Assembly (NCBI RefSeq): GCF_014205875.1
Contig: NZ_JACHEN010000015.1
Location: forward strand, 1 to 64,000
DNA: 64,000 bases
Direction: 5' to 3'
Source of the DNA: Anaerosolibacter carboniphilus
GTDB taxonomy: Bacteria; Bacillota; Clostridia; Peptostreptococcales; Thermotaleaceae
Within the stretch, counting starts at the first letter, position 1, and every line of letters starts with the position of its first letter. Positions 49,448 through 59,322 of the stretch are shown here, piece after piece. The translations under genes were made by a program, and so were the position numbers. The notes beneath the pieces were generated by a model. That model did not search any database. It had not been told where the DNA came from and saw nothing but the letters and a program-made list of their open reading frames with translations.

Positions 49448-51253
49448 TTGACAAAGGATTATGTTGTTGCTGAGGGAAAAACTTATGAAGAAGCTTTAGG
49501 AAATGCTTTAAAAGAGTTGGATACCACTGCTGAAAATGTTGAAGTTGAAATCATTGAAGAAGGCAAGTCGATTTTTAATTTATCAGTAAGAAACTGCAAG
49601 GTAAGGGTGACTCGGAAAAATGTCATGGTCGAAAAGAACATTCTTTATAACAATGATAACGAAAACGGTCACTATGAACTGAAGTTTGATGAAAATCGCA
49701 AAACTTTATTGATCTATCCTCCAAAAGGTACGGGAAAAGCTGTCAGCTATGAGGAAATTATTTCTGTCTTAAAAACACAAGGAATCATAAACTATGACAC
49801 GCAAAAAATAAAAGATGCATTAGGATCAAGAGAAATATGTTCCGTTGAAATTGAAGAATCTAGTGAAAGTGATTTGAAAGATGCAGAGGTTCTTGTAGAG
49901 ATTAGTAAGGATGAGATGCGGGCATTCATTACCATCATACCTCCAAAGGGCGGCAGGATGGTTACCAAGGAGAATGTAATAGAAACGTTAACTACGGCAG
50001 GTGTTGTTTATGGCATCGATTCAATAGCTATCGAAAACCTCATGATCGAAAGTAATTTTAATAAGAAAGTCGAAGTTGCCCGTGGAAAAGATGCGATACA
50101 TGGTATCGATGGCACGATGCAATACATGTTTGATATTCACACAAAGATAAGACCTGAGGTATTAGAAGATGGTTCAGTGAATTTGAAAGAACTACATCTC
50201 ATTCATAATGTAAAAAAAGGGGATATCTTGGCGATTAGAACTCTACCTACTGAGGGGGTTGAGGGTACGACCGTAAGAGGAAGAGCGCTTTCTCCAAAAA
50301 CAGGAAAACAAGTGCAATTTAAAAAGGGAAAGAATGTAACAGAGAGTACCGATGAATTGCAGCTAATTGCTGATATCAATGGACAAGCTAAACTGATCGA
50401 TGATAAAGTAACTGTATTACAGGTGTATGAAATTAACGGGAATGTGGATAATGCCACAGGGAATATTAACTTTAATGGGAAGGTTGTTGTAAAAGGGAAC
50501 GTAACAACGGGATTTGAAATCCGTTGTGAAGGTGATGTAGAAGTACATGGTGTTGTGGAAGGGGCTATTATTGAAGCAGAAGGCAATATCATACTACATA
50601 AAGGCATTCAGGGAAATAATAGTGGTAAGCTAGTAAGCAAACAGGATATTATTGCCCGATATATGGAGAATTGTTATGCAAAAGCCTATGGAAATATACA
50701 AGCGGAAGTTGTAATGCATTGTAAATTAGAGTCTAAGGGGCAGATTACTGTCAGTGGTAAGAAGGGGCTAATTGTTGGTGGAGAGATAAGAGCAAACAAT
50801 GATATCTATGCTAGAATCATTGGTTCCCATATGGCTACTGCTACCAAGTTAGAGGTAGGTATTGATCCTGAAATAAAGGAACGTTATGATGGATTAAAAG
50901 AAGAGTTGGACAACTTGATGAAAAATATAGACAGTGTGAATAAAGCGATTGATTTATTGTCGAAAATGTCTAAGGTTACTACTTTACCACCAGATAAGCA
51001 GGAGATACTTACAAAATCTATAAATACAAAACAATACTTAGATACCAAAATAGAAAGTGTCAATGGTGAATTAATGAATCTAAAACAATTGTTACAATCT
51101 TTGTCTAATGGACGCATACACGCAGAAAATATCATATATCCAGGGGTAAAGATTTCCATTGGCAATTCGTTTTACTTCGTAAGAGATCAGATTCAGCGTT
51201 CAACAATCGTTCGCGAAAGCGGAGAGATTAAAATTATTCCTTATATGGGATAA
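49448..51253 (+). CDS. FapA/DUF342 family protein with N-terminal Jag-N-like domain
   Basis: 601 aa. The first 55 residues (AEGKTYEEALGNALKELDTT, VEVEIIEEGKSIFNLS) match the Jag N-terminal domain of KhpB/Jag. The centre (about 225-480) is the FapA/DUF342 beta-helix region, with repeated VEVHGVVEGAIIEAEGNI and KGLIVGGEIRANNDI strand patterns. The C terminus (about 480-570) is a coiled coil. Such proteins often sit next to fliA. They may be polymer-like or polar scaffolds, and DUF342 proteins affect surface polymer or motility in some species. TTG 49448 gives good spacing from GGTGG (49433-49437); TTG 49442 is the alternative. Confidence 0.85.
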   Translation: MTKDYVVAEGKTYEEALGNALKELDTTAENVEVEIIEEGKSIFNLSVRNCKVRVTRKNVMVEKNILYNNDNENGHYELKFDENRKTLLIYPPKGTGKAVSYEEIISVLKTQGIINYDTQKIKDALGSREICSVEIEESSESDLKDAEVLVEISKDEMRAFITIIPPKGGRMVTKENVIETLTTAGVVYGIDSIAIENLMIESNFNKKVEVARGKDAIHGIDGTMQYMFDIHTKIRPEVLEDGSVNLKELHLIHNVKKGDILAIRTLPTEGVEGTTVRGRALSPKTGKQVQFKKGKNVTESTDELQLIADINGQAKLIDDKVTVLQVYEINGNVDNATGNINFNGKVVVKGNVTTGFEIRCEGDVEVHGVVEGAIIEAEGNIILHKGIQGNNSGKLVSKQDIIARYMENCYAKAYGNIQAEVVMHCKLESKGQITVSGKKGLIVGGEIRANNDIYARIIGSHMATATKLEVGIDPEIKERYDGLKEELDNLMKNIDSVNKAIDLLSKMSKVTTLPPDKQEILTKSINTKQYLDTKIESVNGELMNLKQLLQSLSNGRIHAENIIYPGVKISIGNSFYFVRDQIQRSTIVRESGEIKIIPYMG

Positions 51254-51269
51254 CAAAAGGGTGATGGAA

Positions 51270-51599
51270 GTGTCTATACGGCCAATTGATTTTCAATCAA
51301 TGATTCCTAAAAATATCAAACTATCACAAGAAAATCAAACATTAAACAATAAAGAAAGATTTGAGCATCAGACCCTTGTGATACAAGATCAGAAGAACAC
51401 TGAAAAACAGTTAAATCGCGTAAACACCTTTGATCGGAAAACGTATCCCAAAATTGCTAATCAAAATCATCATAAAAGCAGGCAGGAAAGAGATCATAAT
51501 TCTCAAGAGGATAAAAAAGAAGAACAAGAAAATGATGAATTCAAAAGTAATGAAAAACTTGCAACAGGTAAGGGTTTTAAAATTGATATTATGATTTAA
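51270..51599 (+). CDS. Small hydrophilic protein of the fla operon
   Basis: 109 aa. It begins SIRPIDFQSMIPKN, the pattern of a short protein found after the FapA gene in many Clostridia, and is otherwise Lys/Gln/Asn-rich with likely disorder. No membrane segment. GTG 51270 is chosen because the N-terminal motif starts there and AAAAGGG is about eight bases upstream; ATG 51264 is possible. Function unknown. Confidence 0.6.
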   Translation: MSIRPIDFQSMIPKNIKLSQENQTLNNKERFEHQTLVIQDQKNTEKQLNRVNTFDRKTYPKIANQNHHKSRQERDHNSQEDKKEEQENDEFKSNEKLATGKGFKIDIMI

Positions 51600-51612
51600 T
51601 TTGGGGGCTAAA

Positions 51613-52140
51613 ATGACGACCAATATAATATATTATTTAGTTTTTTTTATAGGTGCGGGATTGGTGCTCTTGTCTTACTTTGTCCTTCGTAGGCAGCAGA
51701 GCACTTTTTTTTCACCTGAGGATCATAAATTGAGAGAGCAGGAAAAAAAATTAGCAGAATACATCGAGCTTGCTGAGGAAATTATTGAGGAATTGAATAC
51801 AGTAAGCGAGCAAATCATCCAAAGCATTGATGCTCGAACCGTAGAAATGTGTCATATGATGGATGATATCGATAAAAGGCTAAAAAGTTGCAAAGAGGTC
51901 ATGGATAAGTATCCCTCTGAAATGTCCAAAGATAGTCATGTAATAATGGATGATTTCGCTGATGAGAAAGAATTATTAAGGATTCCTTCTGTTAAGGCAA
52001 AAGCAGAAGACGCAAATCATTTAGCAACCAACGAAATATTAAGATTATTTGATGAAGGAAATAGTCCATCGCAGATTGCAAAGCTTCTAAATAAAGGGAT
52101 CGGTGAAGTACAGCTTATTCTTAATCTTCGGAAAAAGTGA
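51613..52140 (+). CDS. Membrane-anchored protein with C-terminal HTH (DUF6115-like)
   Basis: 175 aa. One N-terminal membrane helix (YYLVFFIGAGLVLLSYFVL), a coiled coil (KLREQEKKLAEYIELAEEII), and a C-terminal helix-turn-helix-like end (NEILRLFDEGNSPSQIAKLL, GEVQLILNLRKK). Proteins of this design are the last genes of fla operons in several Clostridia. The HTH-like end may bind nucleic acid or only mark a resolvase-like fold. TTTGGGGG lies before ATG 51613. Confidence 0.7.
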   Translation: MTTNIIYYLVFFIGAGLVLLSYFVLRRQQSTFFSPEDHKLREQEKKLAEYIELAEEIIEELNTVSEQIIQSIDARTVEMCHMMDDIDKRLKSCKEVMDKYPSEMSKDSHVIMDDFADEKELLRIPSVKAKAEDANHLATNEILRLFDEGNSPSQIAKLLNKGIGEVQLILNLRKK

Positions 52141-52153
52141 AAGCATGGGGAAT

Positions 52154-52188
52154 AAAAACCTTTGACATCTTTGTTAGGGGTTTTCTTT
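52154..52188 (+). terminator. Probable end of the fla/che operon
   Basis: AAAACC / GGTTTT stem with a large loop and a TTTTCTTT run, beginning 14 bases after the last gene. The stem is short, so termination may be partial. Confidence 0.4.
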
Positions 52189-52289
52189 ATGAAAAGCAGT
52201 TGCTATTTTTATTGAATTTTATGGTAGTTATGGTATATTTGTATAATCAGAAGGAAAGACTGATAGTAAATTAAATATGTAAATTGTTA

Positions 52290-52318
52290 TTGCCAAATCC
52301 ATTTGGGTTATGTTATAC
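52290..52318 (+). promoter_or_regulatory. Promoter of rpsB-tsf
   Basis: TTGCCA (52290-52295), a 17-base spacer and TTATAC (52313-52318). A second weaker candidate (TTGAAT, then TATATT/TATAAT) lies near 52213-52250. Confidence 0.55.
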
Positions 52319-52338
52319 TACTTAAGGTGATTTAAATA

Positions 52339-52425
52339 CACACTCTCTGGAATCTTCAAATGGTTGCCGCAAGGTCACTTGAAGAGATGAACAGAGTGGA
52401 GGAAAAAACCAAGGAGGTGAAGAAA
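52339..52425 (+). promoter_or_regulatory. Structured leader before rpsB
   Basis: Nested stems: CACTCT (52341-52346) with AGAGTG (52393-52398), and CTTCAA (52354-52359) with TTGAAG (52379-52384), then AAGGAGGTG. It may be a ribosomal-protein autoregulatory leader that binds S2. This is inferred from pairing and position only. Confidence 0.45.
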
Positions 52426-53124
52426 ATGTCAGTAATTTCAATGAAACAGTTATTAGAAGCAGGCGTTCATTTTGGACATCAAACAAGAAGATGGAATCCT
52501 AAAATGGCAGAGTACATTTTCACAGAAAGAAATGGTATCTACATTATTGACTTACAGAAGACTGTAAAAAAAGTGGAAGAAGCGTACGCTTTCGTGAAAG
52601 AAGTTGCAGCGAGCAACAAAACAATGCTATTTGTAGGTACGAAGAAACAAGCCCAAGAATCTATTGAACAAGAAGCTAAAAGATGTGGAATGTACTTCGT
52701 AAACCAAAGATGGCTAGGCGGAATGTTAACAAACTATAAGACAATCCGTAGAAGAATTGAGCGTCTAAATGAGTTAGTAAAAATGGAAGAAAACGGATTA
52801 TTCGATGTTCTACCTAAGAAAGAAGTAATCAAGTTAAAAGCTGAACAAGAAAAACTTGAAAAATTCTTAGGTGGTATCAAAGAAATGAATGATCTTCCAG
52901 GTGCTTTATTTGTTGTAGATCCTCGTAAAGAGAGAATTGCAGTACAAGAAGCCCAAAAACTAGGAATACCTGTAGTAGGTATCGTTGATACGAACTGCGA
53001 CCCTGATGAAGTTGATTATGTAATTCCTGCCAATGATGATGCTATCAGAGCAGTAAAGCTTATCACAGCGAAGATTGCCGATGCGATGATCGAAGGTAGA
53101 CAAGGCGAGCAAATGGAAGAGTAA
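52426..53124 (+). CDS. rpsB: 30S ribosomal protein S2
   Basis: 232 aa, standard length. The S2 signatures are clear: [20 protein letters not shown] and [23 protein letters not shown] 52426 is set by AAGGAGGTG; an in-frame ATG at 52360 lies in the leader and would add a non-S2 extension. It is followed by tsf, the normal pair. Confidence 0.98.
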   Translation: MSVISMKQLLEAGVHFGHQTRRWNPKMAEYIFTERNGIYIIDLQKTVKKVEEAYAFVKEVAASNKTMLFVGTKKQAQESIEQEAKRCGMYFVNQRWLGGMLTNYKTIRRRIERLNELVKMEENGLFDVLPKKEVIKLKAEQEKLEKFLGGIKEMNDLPGALFVVDPRKERIAVQEAQKLGIPVVGIVDTNCDPDEVDYVIPANDDAIRAVKLITAKIADAMIEGRQGEQMEE

Positions 53125-53132
53125 TGGATGAT

Positions 53133-53174
53133 GGTAAGGGTTAAGAGGGGATTCCATCCCTTACTTCTCTTACC
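53133..53174 (+). terminator. rpsB-tsf intergenic hairpin
   Basis: GGTAAG / CTTACC outer stem with an inner GGGA / TCCC stem. The following sequence is only moderately T-rich, so it may act as a partial terminator between rpsB and tsf. Confidence 0.55.
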
Positions 53175-53213
53175 ATTTATATTATATACAGAAACATGTG
53201 AGGAGGCGTTCTA

Positions 53214-53861
53214 ATGGCTGTTACAGCTGGAATGGTTAAAGAGTTAAGAGAGAGCACTGGAGCCGGTATGATGGATTGCAAGAAGGCTTTAGAAGAAACA
53301 AACGGAGATATGGAGAAAGCAGTTGAAGTCCTTAGAGAAAAAGGATTAGCAAAAGCTGCTAAAAAAGCGGGTAGAATTGCTGCTGAGGGTCTTGTGGAGT
53401 CATATATTCACGGTGGAAGAATCGGTGTATTGGTAGAAGTCAATAGTGAAACTGACTTCGTTGCTAAAAATGATGAATTCAAACAATTTGTTAAGGATGT
53501 TGCAATGCAAATTGCAGCGTCAAATCCACTTTACATAAGAAGAGAAGAAGTTTCTGAAGAAGTTATTCAGAAAGAAAGAGAAATCTTGAGAGCGCAAGCT
53601 TTAAATGAAGGAAAACCTGAAAAGATCGTTGATAAAATGGTCGAAGGAAGAATAGATAAGTTCTTCAAAGAGGTGTGTCTATTAGAGCAACCTTTTATAA
53701 GAGATCCTGAAATTACAATTCAAGATTTATTAAACCAAAAAATCGCTAAAATTGGAGAGAATTTATCCATTAGAAGGTTTGTTAGATTTGAAGTTGGAGA
53801 AGGTATCGAAAAGAAAGAAGAAAACTTTGCGGAAGAAGTAGCGAAACAAATTAATAGCTAA
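53214..53861 (+). CDS. tsf: Translation elongation factor Ts
   Basis: 215 aa. The opening [20 protein letters not shown] and [20 protein letters not shown], then ETDFVAKND are EF-Ts hallmarks. It recycles EF-Tu by nucleotide exchange. The length is that of the short Firmicute form lacking part of the C-terminal dimer region. GAGGAGGCG precedes ATG. Confidence 0.97.
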   Translation: MAVTAGMVKELRESTGAGMMDCKKALEETNGDMEKAVEVLREKGLAKAAKKAGRIAAEGLVESYIHGGRIGVLVEVNSETDFVAKNDEFKQFVKDVAMQIAASNPLYIRREEVSEEVIQKEREILRAQALNEGKPEKIVDKMVEGRIDKFFKEVCLLEQPFIRDPEITIQDLLNQKIAKIGENLSIRRFVRFEVGEGIEKKEENFAEEVAKQINS

Positions 53862-53877
53862 TTAGACAACTAAACAT

Positions 53878-53905
53878 AGAGAACACACCCAGTGTTCTCT
53901 TTTTT
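53878..53905 (+). terminator. tsf terminator
   Basis: AGAGAACAC / GTGTTCTCT perfect stem with a 5-base loop and a T run. Confidence 0.9.
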
Positions 53906-53919
53906 AAAATATTACATAA

Positions 53920-54690
<771 letters not shown>

Positions 54691-55248
54691 ATGAGTTTAA
54701 GTGTACATAAAGAGTTAGACGAAAAAATGCAAAAAACGATAGGTGTTCTAAAAGAAGATTTGCACAGCATTAGAGCAGGAAGAGCAAATCCTGCTTTGCT
54801 GGATCGAATAGTGGTAGAGTACTATGGATCACCTACACCATTGAAGCAAATTGCTACAGTGTCTGCTCCAGAGCCAAGATTATTGCTCATTCAGCCTTTT
54901 GATAAATCCTCAGTACAGGCTATTGAGAAAGCCATTACACAGTCTGATCTGGGTATTAACCCATCCAATGATGGAAAAATCATTAGACTAGCTATCCCTC
55001 AATTGACAGAGGAACGGAGAAAAGACTTGACAAAGCTTGCCAAAAAAGTTGGAGAAGATGCTAAAATAGCTATCCGAAATGAAAGAAGAGACGCTAACGA
55101 CAAATTGAAGAAGATGCAAAAAAACGCTGAAATTACTGAAGATGATTTGAAAAAATCAGAAGATGAAGTTCAGAAAATGACCAATAAGTATATTGAGATC
55201 ATAGACGAGTTAATCGAGAAAAAAGAAAAAGAGATTATGGAGGTATAG
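54691..55248 (+). CDS. frr: Ribosome recycling factor
   Basis: 185 aa, exactly typical. [20 protein letters not shown] and [20 protein letters not shown], then [11 protein letters not shown] define RRF, which with EF-G splits the ribosome after termination. The ATG follows the pyrH stop with no gap and GGGAGG lies inside pyrH. Confidence 0.98.
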   Translation: MSLSVHKELDEKMQKTIGVLKEDLHSIRAGRANPALLDRIVVEYYGSPTPLKQIATVSAPEPRLLLIQPFDKSSVQAIEKAITQSDLGINPSNDGKIIRLAIPQLTEERRKDLTKLAKKVGEDAKIAIRNERRDANDKLKKMQKNAEITEDDLKKSEDEVQKMTNKYIEIIDELIEKKEKEIMEV

Positions 55249-55253
55249 GTCTT

Positions 55254-55439
55254 GTGAATACTCCTGACGTGGTTGGATTTACTTTGGAGAGTGCTAAGAC
55301 TGAATTATCGAAATTTAACCGAGATGTAAGGGTATTTGAGACCTTTGCACCAAAAGAGAAAACTACTATCGGTGAGTGTAGGGTAGTGAAGCAGGTTATA
55401 CATGAAAATTGGATCGAATTGATAGTGAGTTATTTTTAA
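55254..55439 (+). CDS. Single PASTA-domain small protein
   Basis: 61 aa. PDVVGFTLESAKTELSKFN begins a PASTA-like domain and the ending VVKQVIHENWIELIVSYF fits its last strand. PASTA domains normally lie on exported kinase or PBP tails; this one has no signal peptide or membrane anchor and would be cytosolic. The GTG start overlaps the region after frr with GGAGGT upstream. Function unknown; the position between frr and uppS recurs in related Clostridia. Confidence 0.7.
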   Translation: MNTPDVVGFTLESAKTELSKFNRDVRVFETFAPKEKTTIGECRVVKQVIHENWIELIVSYF

Positions 55440-55459
55440 GCCCCCGTTAAAGGGGGTTT
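55438..55459 (+). terminator. Hairpin before uppS
   Basis: CCCCC / GGGGG stem with a 6-base loop (GTTAAA) right after the PASTA gene; a short T stretch follows. It probably separates the pyrH-frr unit from uppS. Confidence 0.65.
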
Positions 55460-55499
55460 AAAATATTTATTTCTCAATGATTATTGGAGGCACTTTTGT

Positions 55500-56267
55500 A
55501 TGAATTTTATCAAAAATATGTTTACAAAACAGTATGCTACATACGATTATGAGAACATTGATCTAACAAGAATACCTAAACATGTGGCAATCATCATGGA
55601 TGGAAATGGGAGATGGGCAAAAAAAAGAGGGTTGCCTAGAACAGCAGGGCACAAGGCAGGTGTTGAGGTACTAAGAGATGTTATTCGCACAAGCTCCCAG
55701 TTGGGAATTAAATATTTATCCTTATATGCCTTTTCCACAGAGAATTGGAAAAGGCCTCAGGATGAGGTAAATGCACTTATGCAGCTATTGGTGATCTATT
55801 TACGGAAAGAAGTGCAAGAGTTGCACGAGAACAACGTTAAGATTCATATTATTGGGGATATAGATAGATTACCGGAAAACGCCCGAATGGAGATTCGTAG
55901 CGCGTTTGAGTTAACACAAAACAATGATGGTTTGATCGTAAACATTGCTCTCAACTACGGTGGACGGTCTGAAATCATTCAAGCTATAAAAGAGATATCA
56001 AGACAAGTTAAAAATAATGAATTAGAAATTGAATCAATCGATGAGCAAATGTTCTCTAGGTTCCTATATACAGCAGGAATGCCTGATCCAGACTTACTCA
56101 TAAGGCCTAGTGGAGAATTGCGGATTAGTAATTTCTTACTTTGGCAGATTGCATATAGTGAATTTTGGTTTTCTGATATATTCTGGCCAGATTTTTCTGG
56201 GAAGCATTTAATAGAGGCCATTATAGATTATCAGAAAAGAGATCGAAGATACGGGGGCGTCAAATAG
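55500..56267 (+). CDS. uppS: Undecaprenyl diphosphate synthase
   Basis: 255 aa. [20 protein letters not shown] (catalytic D34), then [15 protein letters not shown] and [19 protein letters not shown] are the cis-prenyltransferase signatures. It makes C55-PP, the lipid carrier for wall synthesis. TGGAGG precedes the ATG. It is followed by cdsA at 10 bases. Confidence 0.97.
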   Translation: MNFIKNMFTKQYATYDYENIDLTRIPKHVAIIMDGNGRWAKKRGLPRTAGHKAGVEVLRDVIRTSSQLGIKYLSLYAFSTENWKRPQDEVNALMQLLVIYLRKEVQELHENNVKIHIIGDIDRLPENARMEIRSAFELTQNNDGLIVNIALNYGGRSEIIQAIKEISRQVKNNELEIESIDEQMFSRFLYTAGMPDPDLLIRPSGELRISNFLLWQIAYSEFWFSDIFWPDFSGKHLIEAIIDYQKRDRRYGGVK

Positions 56268-56277
56268 GAGGAATTTT

Positions 56278-57060
56278 ATGTTAGTTAGAATTATATCAGC
56301 GCTATTGGGGATTCCCCTATTACTGTTTGTGGTTATAAAAGGTGGTATCATATTAAAAATTTCGATGTTAATTTTAGCTATTTTAGGTATAGATGAATTC
56401 TTTAATGCGTTCTATAATATTCATATGAAACCTTCAAAGATTATTGGTATATCTAGTGCCTTTCTACTGGCGTTTTTCACATATGAAGGGATGAAGATAG
56501 ACCTGATCATGTTGTGGTTTTTTCTGAATACTTTTATGATATTGATATATACATTATTAGGTAAAAAAGTTGATGTTTTATCCTCTGGAATTACTGCCCT
56601 TGGTATATACTATATTGTTTTTTTTATGTTTCACATTAACTTCATCATGTCTAGCAATTATCCTATGCTCTTGTGGTTGGTATTTATTACTGCTTTTGCC
56701 ACTGATACATTTGCATACTTTACGGGTGTGTTTATTGGCAAAACAAAGTTGTGTCCTGATATAAGTCCCAAAAAGACGATTGAAGGATCTGTGGGTGGCG
56801 TTTTAGGATGTATGGTTATCAGTGGAATTTTTGCGAGCATCGTAGTGCCACAAATGCTAATCCATTGTTTGATTTTAGGATTCTTTGGCAGTATTGTAGC
56901 TCAGCTGGGTGATCTTACAGCTTCGATGTTTAAAAGATATGTAGGAATCAAAGATTATGGAAAAATAATGCCTGGACACGGAGGCGTTTTAGATAGATTT
57001 GATAGTATACTTTTTACAGCACCATTCGTATACTATTACATTATTTTGGTGATCAAATAA
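56278..57060 (+). CDS. cdsA: Phosphatidate cytidylyltransferase
   Basis: 260 aa with about seven membrane segments and the CTP transferase motif near the C terminus (GDLTASMFKRYVGIKDYGKI, then MPGHGGVLDRFDS). It makes CDP-diacylglycerol for phospholipids. AGGAGG precedes ATG. Standard order uppS-cdsA-dxr-rseP. Confidence 0.96.
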   Translation: MLVRIISALLGIPLLLFVVIKGGIILKISMLILAILGIDEFFNAFYNIHMKPSKIIGISSAFLLAFFTYEGMKIDLIMLWFFLNTFMILIYTLLGKKVDVLSSGITALGIYYIVFFMFHINFIMSSNYPMLLWLVFITAFATDTFAYFTGVFIGKTKLCPDISPKKTIEGSVGGVLGCMVISGIFASIVVPQMLIHCLILGFFGSIVAQLGDLTASMFKRYVGIKDYGKIMPGHGGVLDRFDSILFTAPFVYYYIILVIK

Positions 57061-57072
57061 TTTTAAATGTGT

Positions 57073-57094
57073 AAAAGGCAAAGTATGCCTTTTT
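57073..57094 (+). terminator. cdsA terminator
   Basis: AAAAGGCA / TGCCTTTT stem with a 5-base loop and T run, 13 bases after the cdsA stop; it may be partial since dxr is co-directional. Confidence 0.65.
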
Positions 57095-57135
57095 GCTTTT
57101 TAAAATGACTTAAACAGTGTCGAAAGGATGATTGT

Positions 57136-58284
57136 ATGAAGAAAATTAGTATCTTAGGGTCAACTGGATCTATTGGAAAACAGACAATTGATGTGGTTAG
57201 AAACAACAAGAACGAATTTCATATATTTGGACTAAGTGGTAACAATAATATTGATGAATTGGAGCAGCAAATTCGAGAATTTAATCCCATGGTAGCTGCC
57301 GTTATGGAAGATACGAAAGCATTAGAGTTATCTAGAAGGCTGGGAAAATGTAAAACTGAAATATTAACGGGCATGGAAGGACTTATTGCCGTAGCAACCT
57401 TGCCAAATATTGATACCGTATTAACTGCTGTGGTTGGAATGATTGGATTACTTCCTACAATGAAGGCAATTGAAGCGAAAAAGAATATTGCCTTAGCCAA
57501 TAAAGAAACTTTGGTTACAGCAGGGGAAATTGTTATGAAACAAGCTCAGATTCAGGGCGTAAAAATTATCCCTGTAGATAGTGAACATAGTGCAATCTTT
57601 CAATGTATACAGGGCTACAAAACGGAAGATATTAGAAGGATCATTTTAACAGCTTCTGGAGGACCGTTTAGGGAGCATTCACTAGAACAACTGCAACAAG
57701 TTACTGTTGAGGAAGCCCTAAGGCATCCTAAATGGAATATGGGAAAGAAAATTACTATAGACTCAGCTACTCTCATGAATAAAGGTCTTGAGGTAATAGA
57801 AGCAAGATGGTTATTTGACATACCTATAGATCAAATCGAGGTAGTAGTTCATCCTCAAAGTATTATCCATTCTCTTGTAGAATATAAGGATAGCTCTATT
57901 CTTGCCCAGCTTGGTTGTCCTGATATGCGTGTACCGATTCAATATGCGTTAACATATCCTAAGCGTATTGAGAATAATTATGAGAAGATGGATTTTTATC
58001 GATTGGGTAATTTAAGCTTTGAAAAACCAAACTTAGAAAAGTTTCCGTCCCTTAGATTAGCTTATGACTCGCTAAAGGCTGGAGGAAGTATGCCTACAGT
58101 TTTAAATGGAGCCAACGAAGCGTTGGTAGAATTATTTTTACAGGGGAAAATTAATTTTTGCGATATACCAGCTATACTGGAAAAAATTCTTGAGAAACAT
58201 ACTATAGAGTATTCTCTAGACATAAATAAAATTATTGAGATTGATCTTTGGGCAAGATCATATGTTAAAAACATGATTAAATAG
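57136..58284 (+). CDS. dxr: 1-deoxy-D-xylulose 5-phosphate reductoisomerase
   Basis: 382 aa. The NADPH-binding loop LGSTGSIGKQTIDV opens the protein, with ALANKETLVTAGEIV, PVDSEHSAIFQC and ASGGPFRE in the catalytic domain. It makes MEP, the committed step of the non-mevalonate isoprenoid pathway that supplies uppS. AAAGGATG precedes the ATG. Complete. Confidence 0.98.
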   Translation: MKKISILGSTGSIGKQTIDVVRNNKNEFHIFGLSGNNNIDELEQQIREFNPMVAAVMEDTKALELSRRLGKCKTEILTGMEGLIAVATLPNIDTVLTAVVGMIGLLPTMKAIEAKKNIALANKETLVTAGEIVMKQAQIQGVKIIPVDSEHSAIFQCIQGYKTEDIRRIILTASGGPFREHSLEQLQQVTVEEALRHPKWNMGKKITIDSATLMNKGLEVIEARWLFDIPIDQIEVVVHPQSIIHSLVEYKDSSILAQLGCPDMRVPIQYALTYPKRIENNYEKMDFYRLGNLSFEKPNLEKFPSLRLAYDSLKAGGSMPTVLNGANEALVELFLQGKINFCDIPAILEKILEKHTIEYSLDINKIIEIDLWARSYVKNMIK

Positions 58285-58295
58285 GTGGTGTGAAT

Positions 58296-59306
58296 ATGGG
58301 AACAATCATTGCAGCAGTATTGGTTTTTGGCCTGCTGGTTATATTTCATGAGTTGGGCCACTTTGCAGTAGCAAAGGCAGTAGGTATCAAAGTACATGAG
58401 TTTGCCGTAGGTATGGGACCCAAGCTATTAAGCGTGAAAGGAAAGGAAACTTCTTATTCTGTTAGGGCCCTTCCCATTGGAGGATATGTTAAAATGGAGG
58501 GGGAAGATGAAGCATCTTCTGATATAAGAAGCTTCAATAATAAGCCATTATGGGCAAGAATGTCAGTAATTTTGGCAGGTCCATTGATGAATTTTATCTT
58601 GGCCATATTACTGTTTATGATTATTTTCTATTCAATCGGGTTTCCAACTACCCAAATCGGTCAAGTTACGCCAGGGCTTCCAGCTGAATCAGCAGGAATA
58701 ATTGCTGGAGATCGTATTGTTCGTATTGAAGATGAAAAAATTGATAGTTGGGATGAAATTGTTCAAATTATCAATGGAAGTAAAGATAAATCATTGAATA
58801 TTGAATTGATCGATAAAGATGGAAAGCAAAAAAATATCATCGTGAAGCCGGTTATGAATCTTGAAACAAAGCAAGCAGTAATCGGGATAACGCCTATGCT
58901 GAAAAAATCCTTCGGTCAAGCAGCCAAAGCGAGTATAGATAGAACTTCCTTTGTATTAACAGGCATGTTAGACTATATTGGAAATCTCTTTAGAGGAAAA
59001 GCATCAACGGAGGATGTGGTTGGTCCTGTGGGGATTATTCATATTGTAGGGGAAGCTGCAAAGATAGGTATATTTAATGTATTACATATCGCTGCAGTCA
59101 TTAGCATTAATTTGGGTATCGTTAATTTACTTCCGATACCAGCCCTTGATGGCGGACGTTTGATTTTCTTATCTTTTGAAGGCTTGAGTGGCAAACCCTT
59201 GGATCCAGAGAAAGAAGGCTTTATACATCTGGTAGGATTCATTCTCTTGATGGCTTTAATGGTTTTCATAGTATATAAGGATATCATTCGTTTTGATATT
59301 TTTTAG
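58296..59306 (+). CDS. rseP: Site-2 protease RseP family
   Basis: 336 aa membrane metalloprotease. The zinc-binding HELGH is at residues 18-22 in the first membrane segment; a PDZ domain (about 115-195) and the NLLPIPALDGGRL motif near the third segment complete the site. Family members (RseP, RasP) cut anti-sigma factors inside the membrane. ATG 58296 is preferred with TAGGTGG upstream; a GTG at 58290 is in that site. Confidence 0.94.
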   Translation: MGTIIAAVLVFGLLVIFHELGHFAVAKAVGIKVHEFAVGMGPKLLSVKGKETSYSVRALPIGGYVKMEGEDEASSDIRSFNNKPLWARMSVILAGPLMNFILAILLFMIIFYSIGFPTTQIGQVTPGLPAESAGIIAGDRIVRIEDEKIDSWDEIVQIINGSKDKSLNIELIDKDGKQKNIIVKPVMNLETKQAVIGITPMLKKSFGQAAKASIDRTSFVLTGMLDYIGNLFRGKASTEDVVGPVGIIHIVGEAAKIGIFNVLHIAAVISINLGIVNLLPIPALDGGRLIFLSFEGLSGKPLDPEKEGFIHLVGFILLMALMVFIVYKDIIRFDIF

Positions 59307-59322
59307 ATAGGTGGTCGTTTTG

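Noticed and set aside
52360-52425. N-terminal extension of rpsB from ATG 52360
   Set aside because: It would add 22 residues absent from S2; the internal ATG has AAGGAGGTG upstream, and the extension overlaps leader stems.
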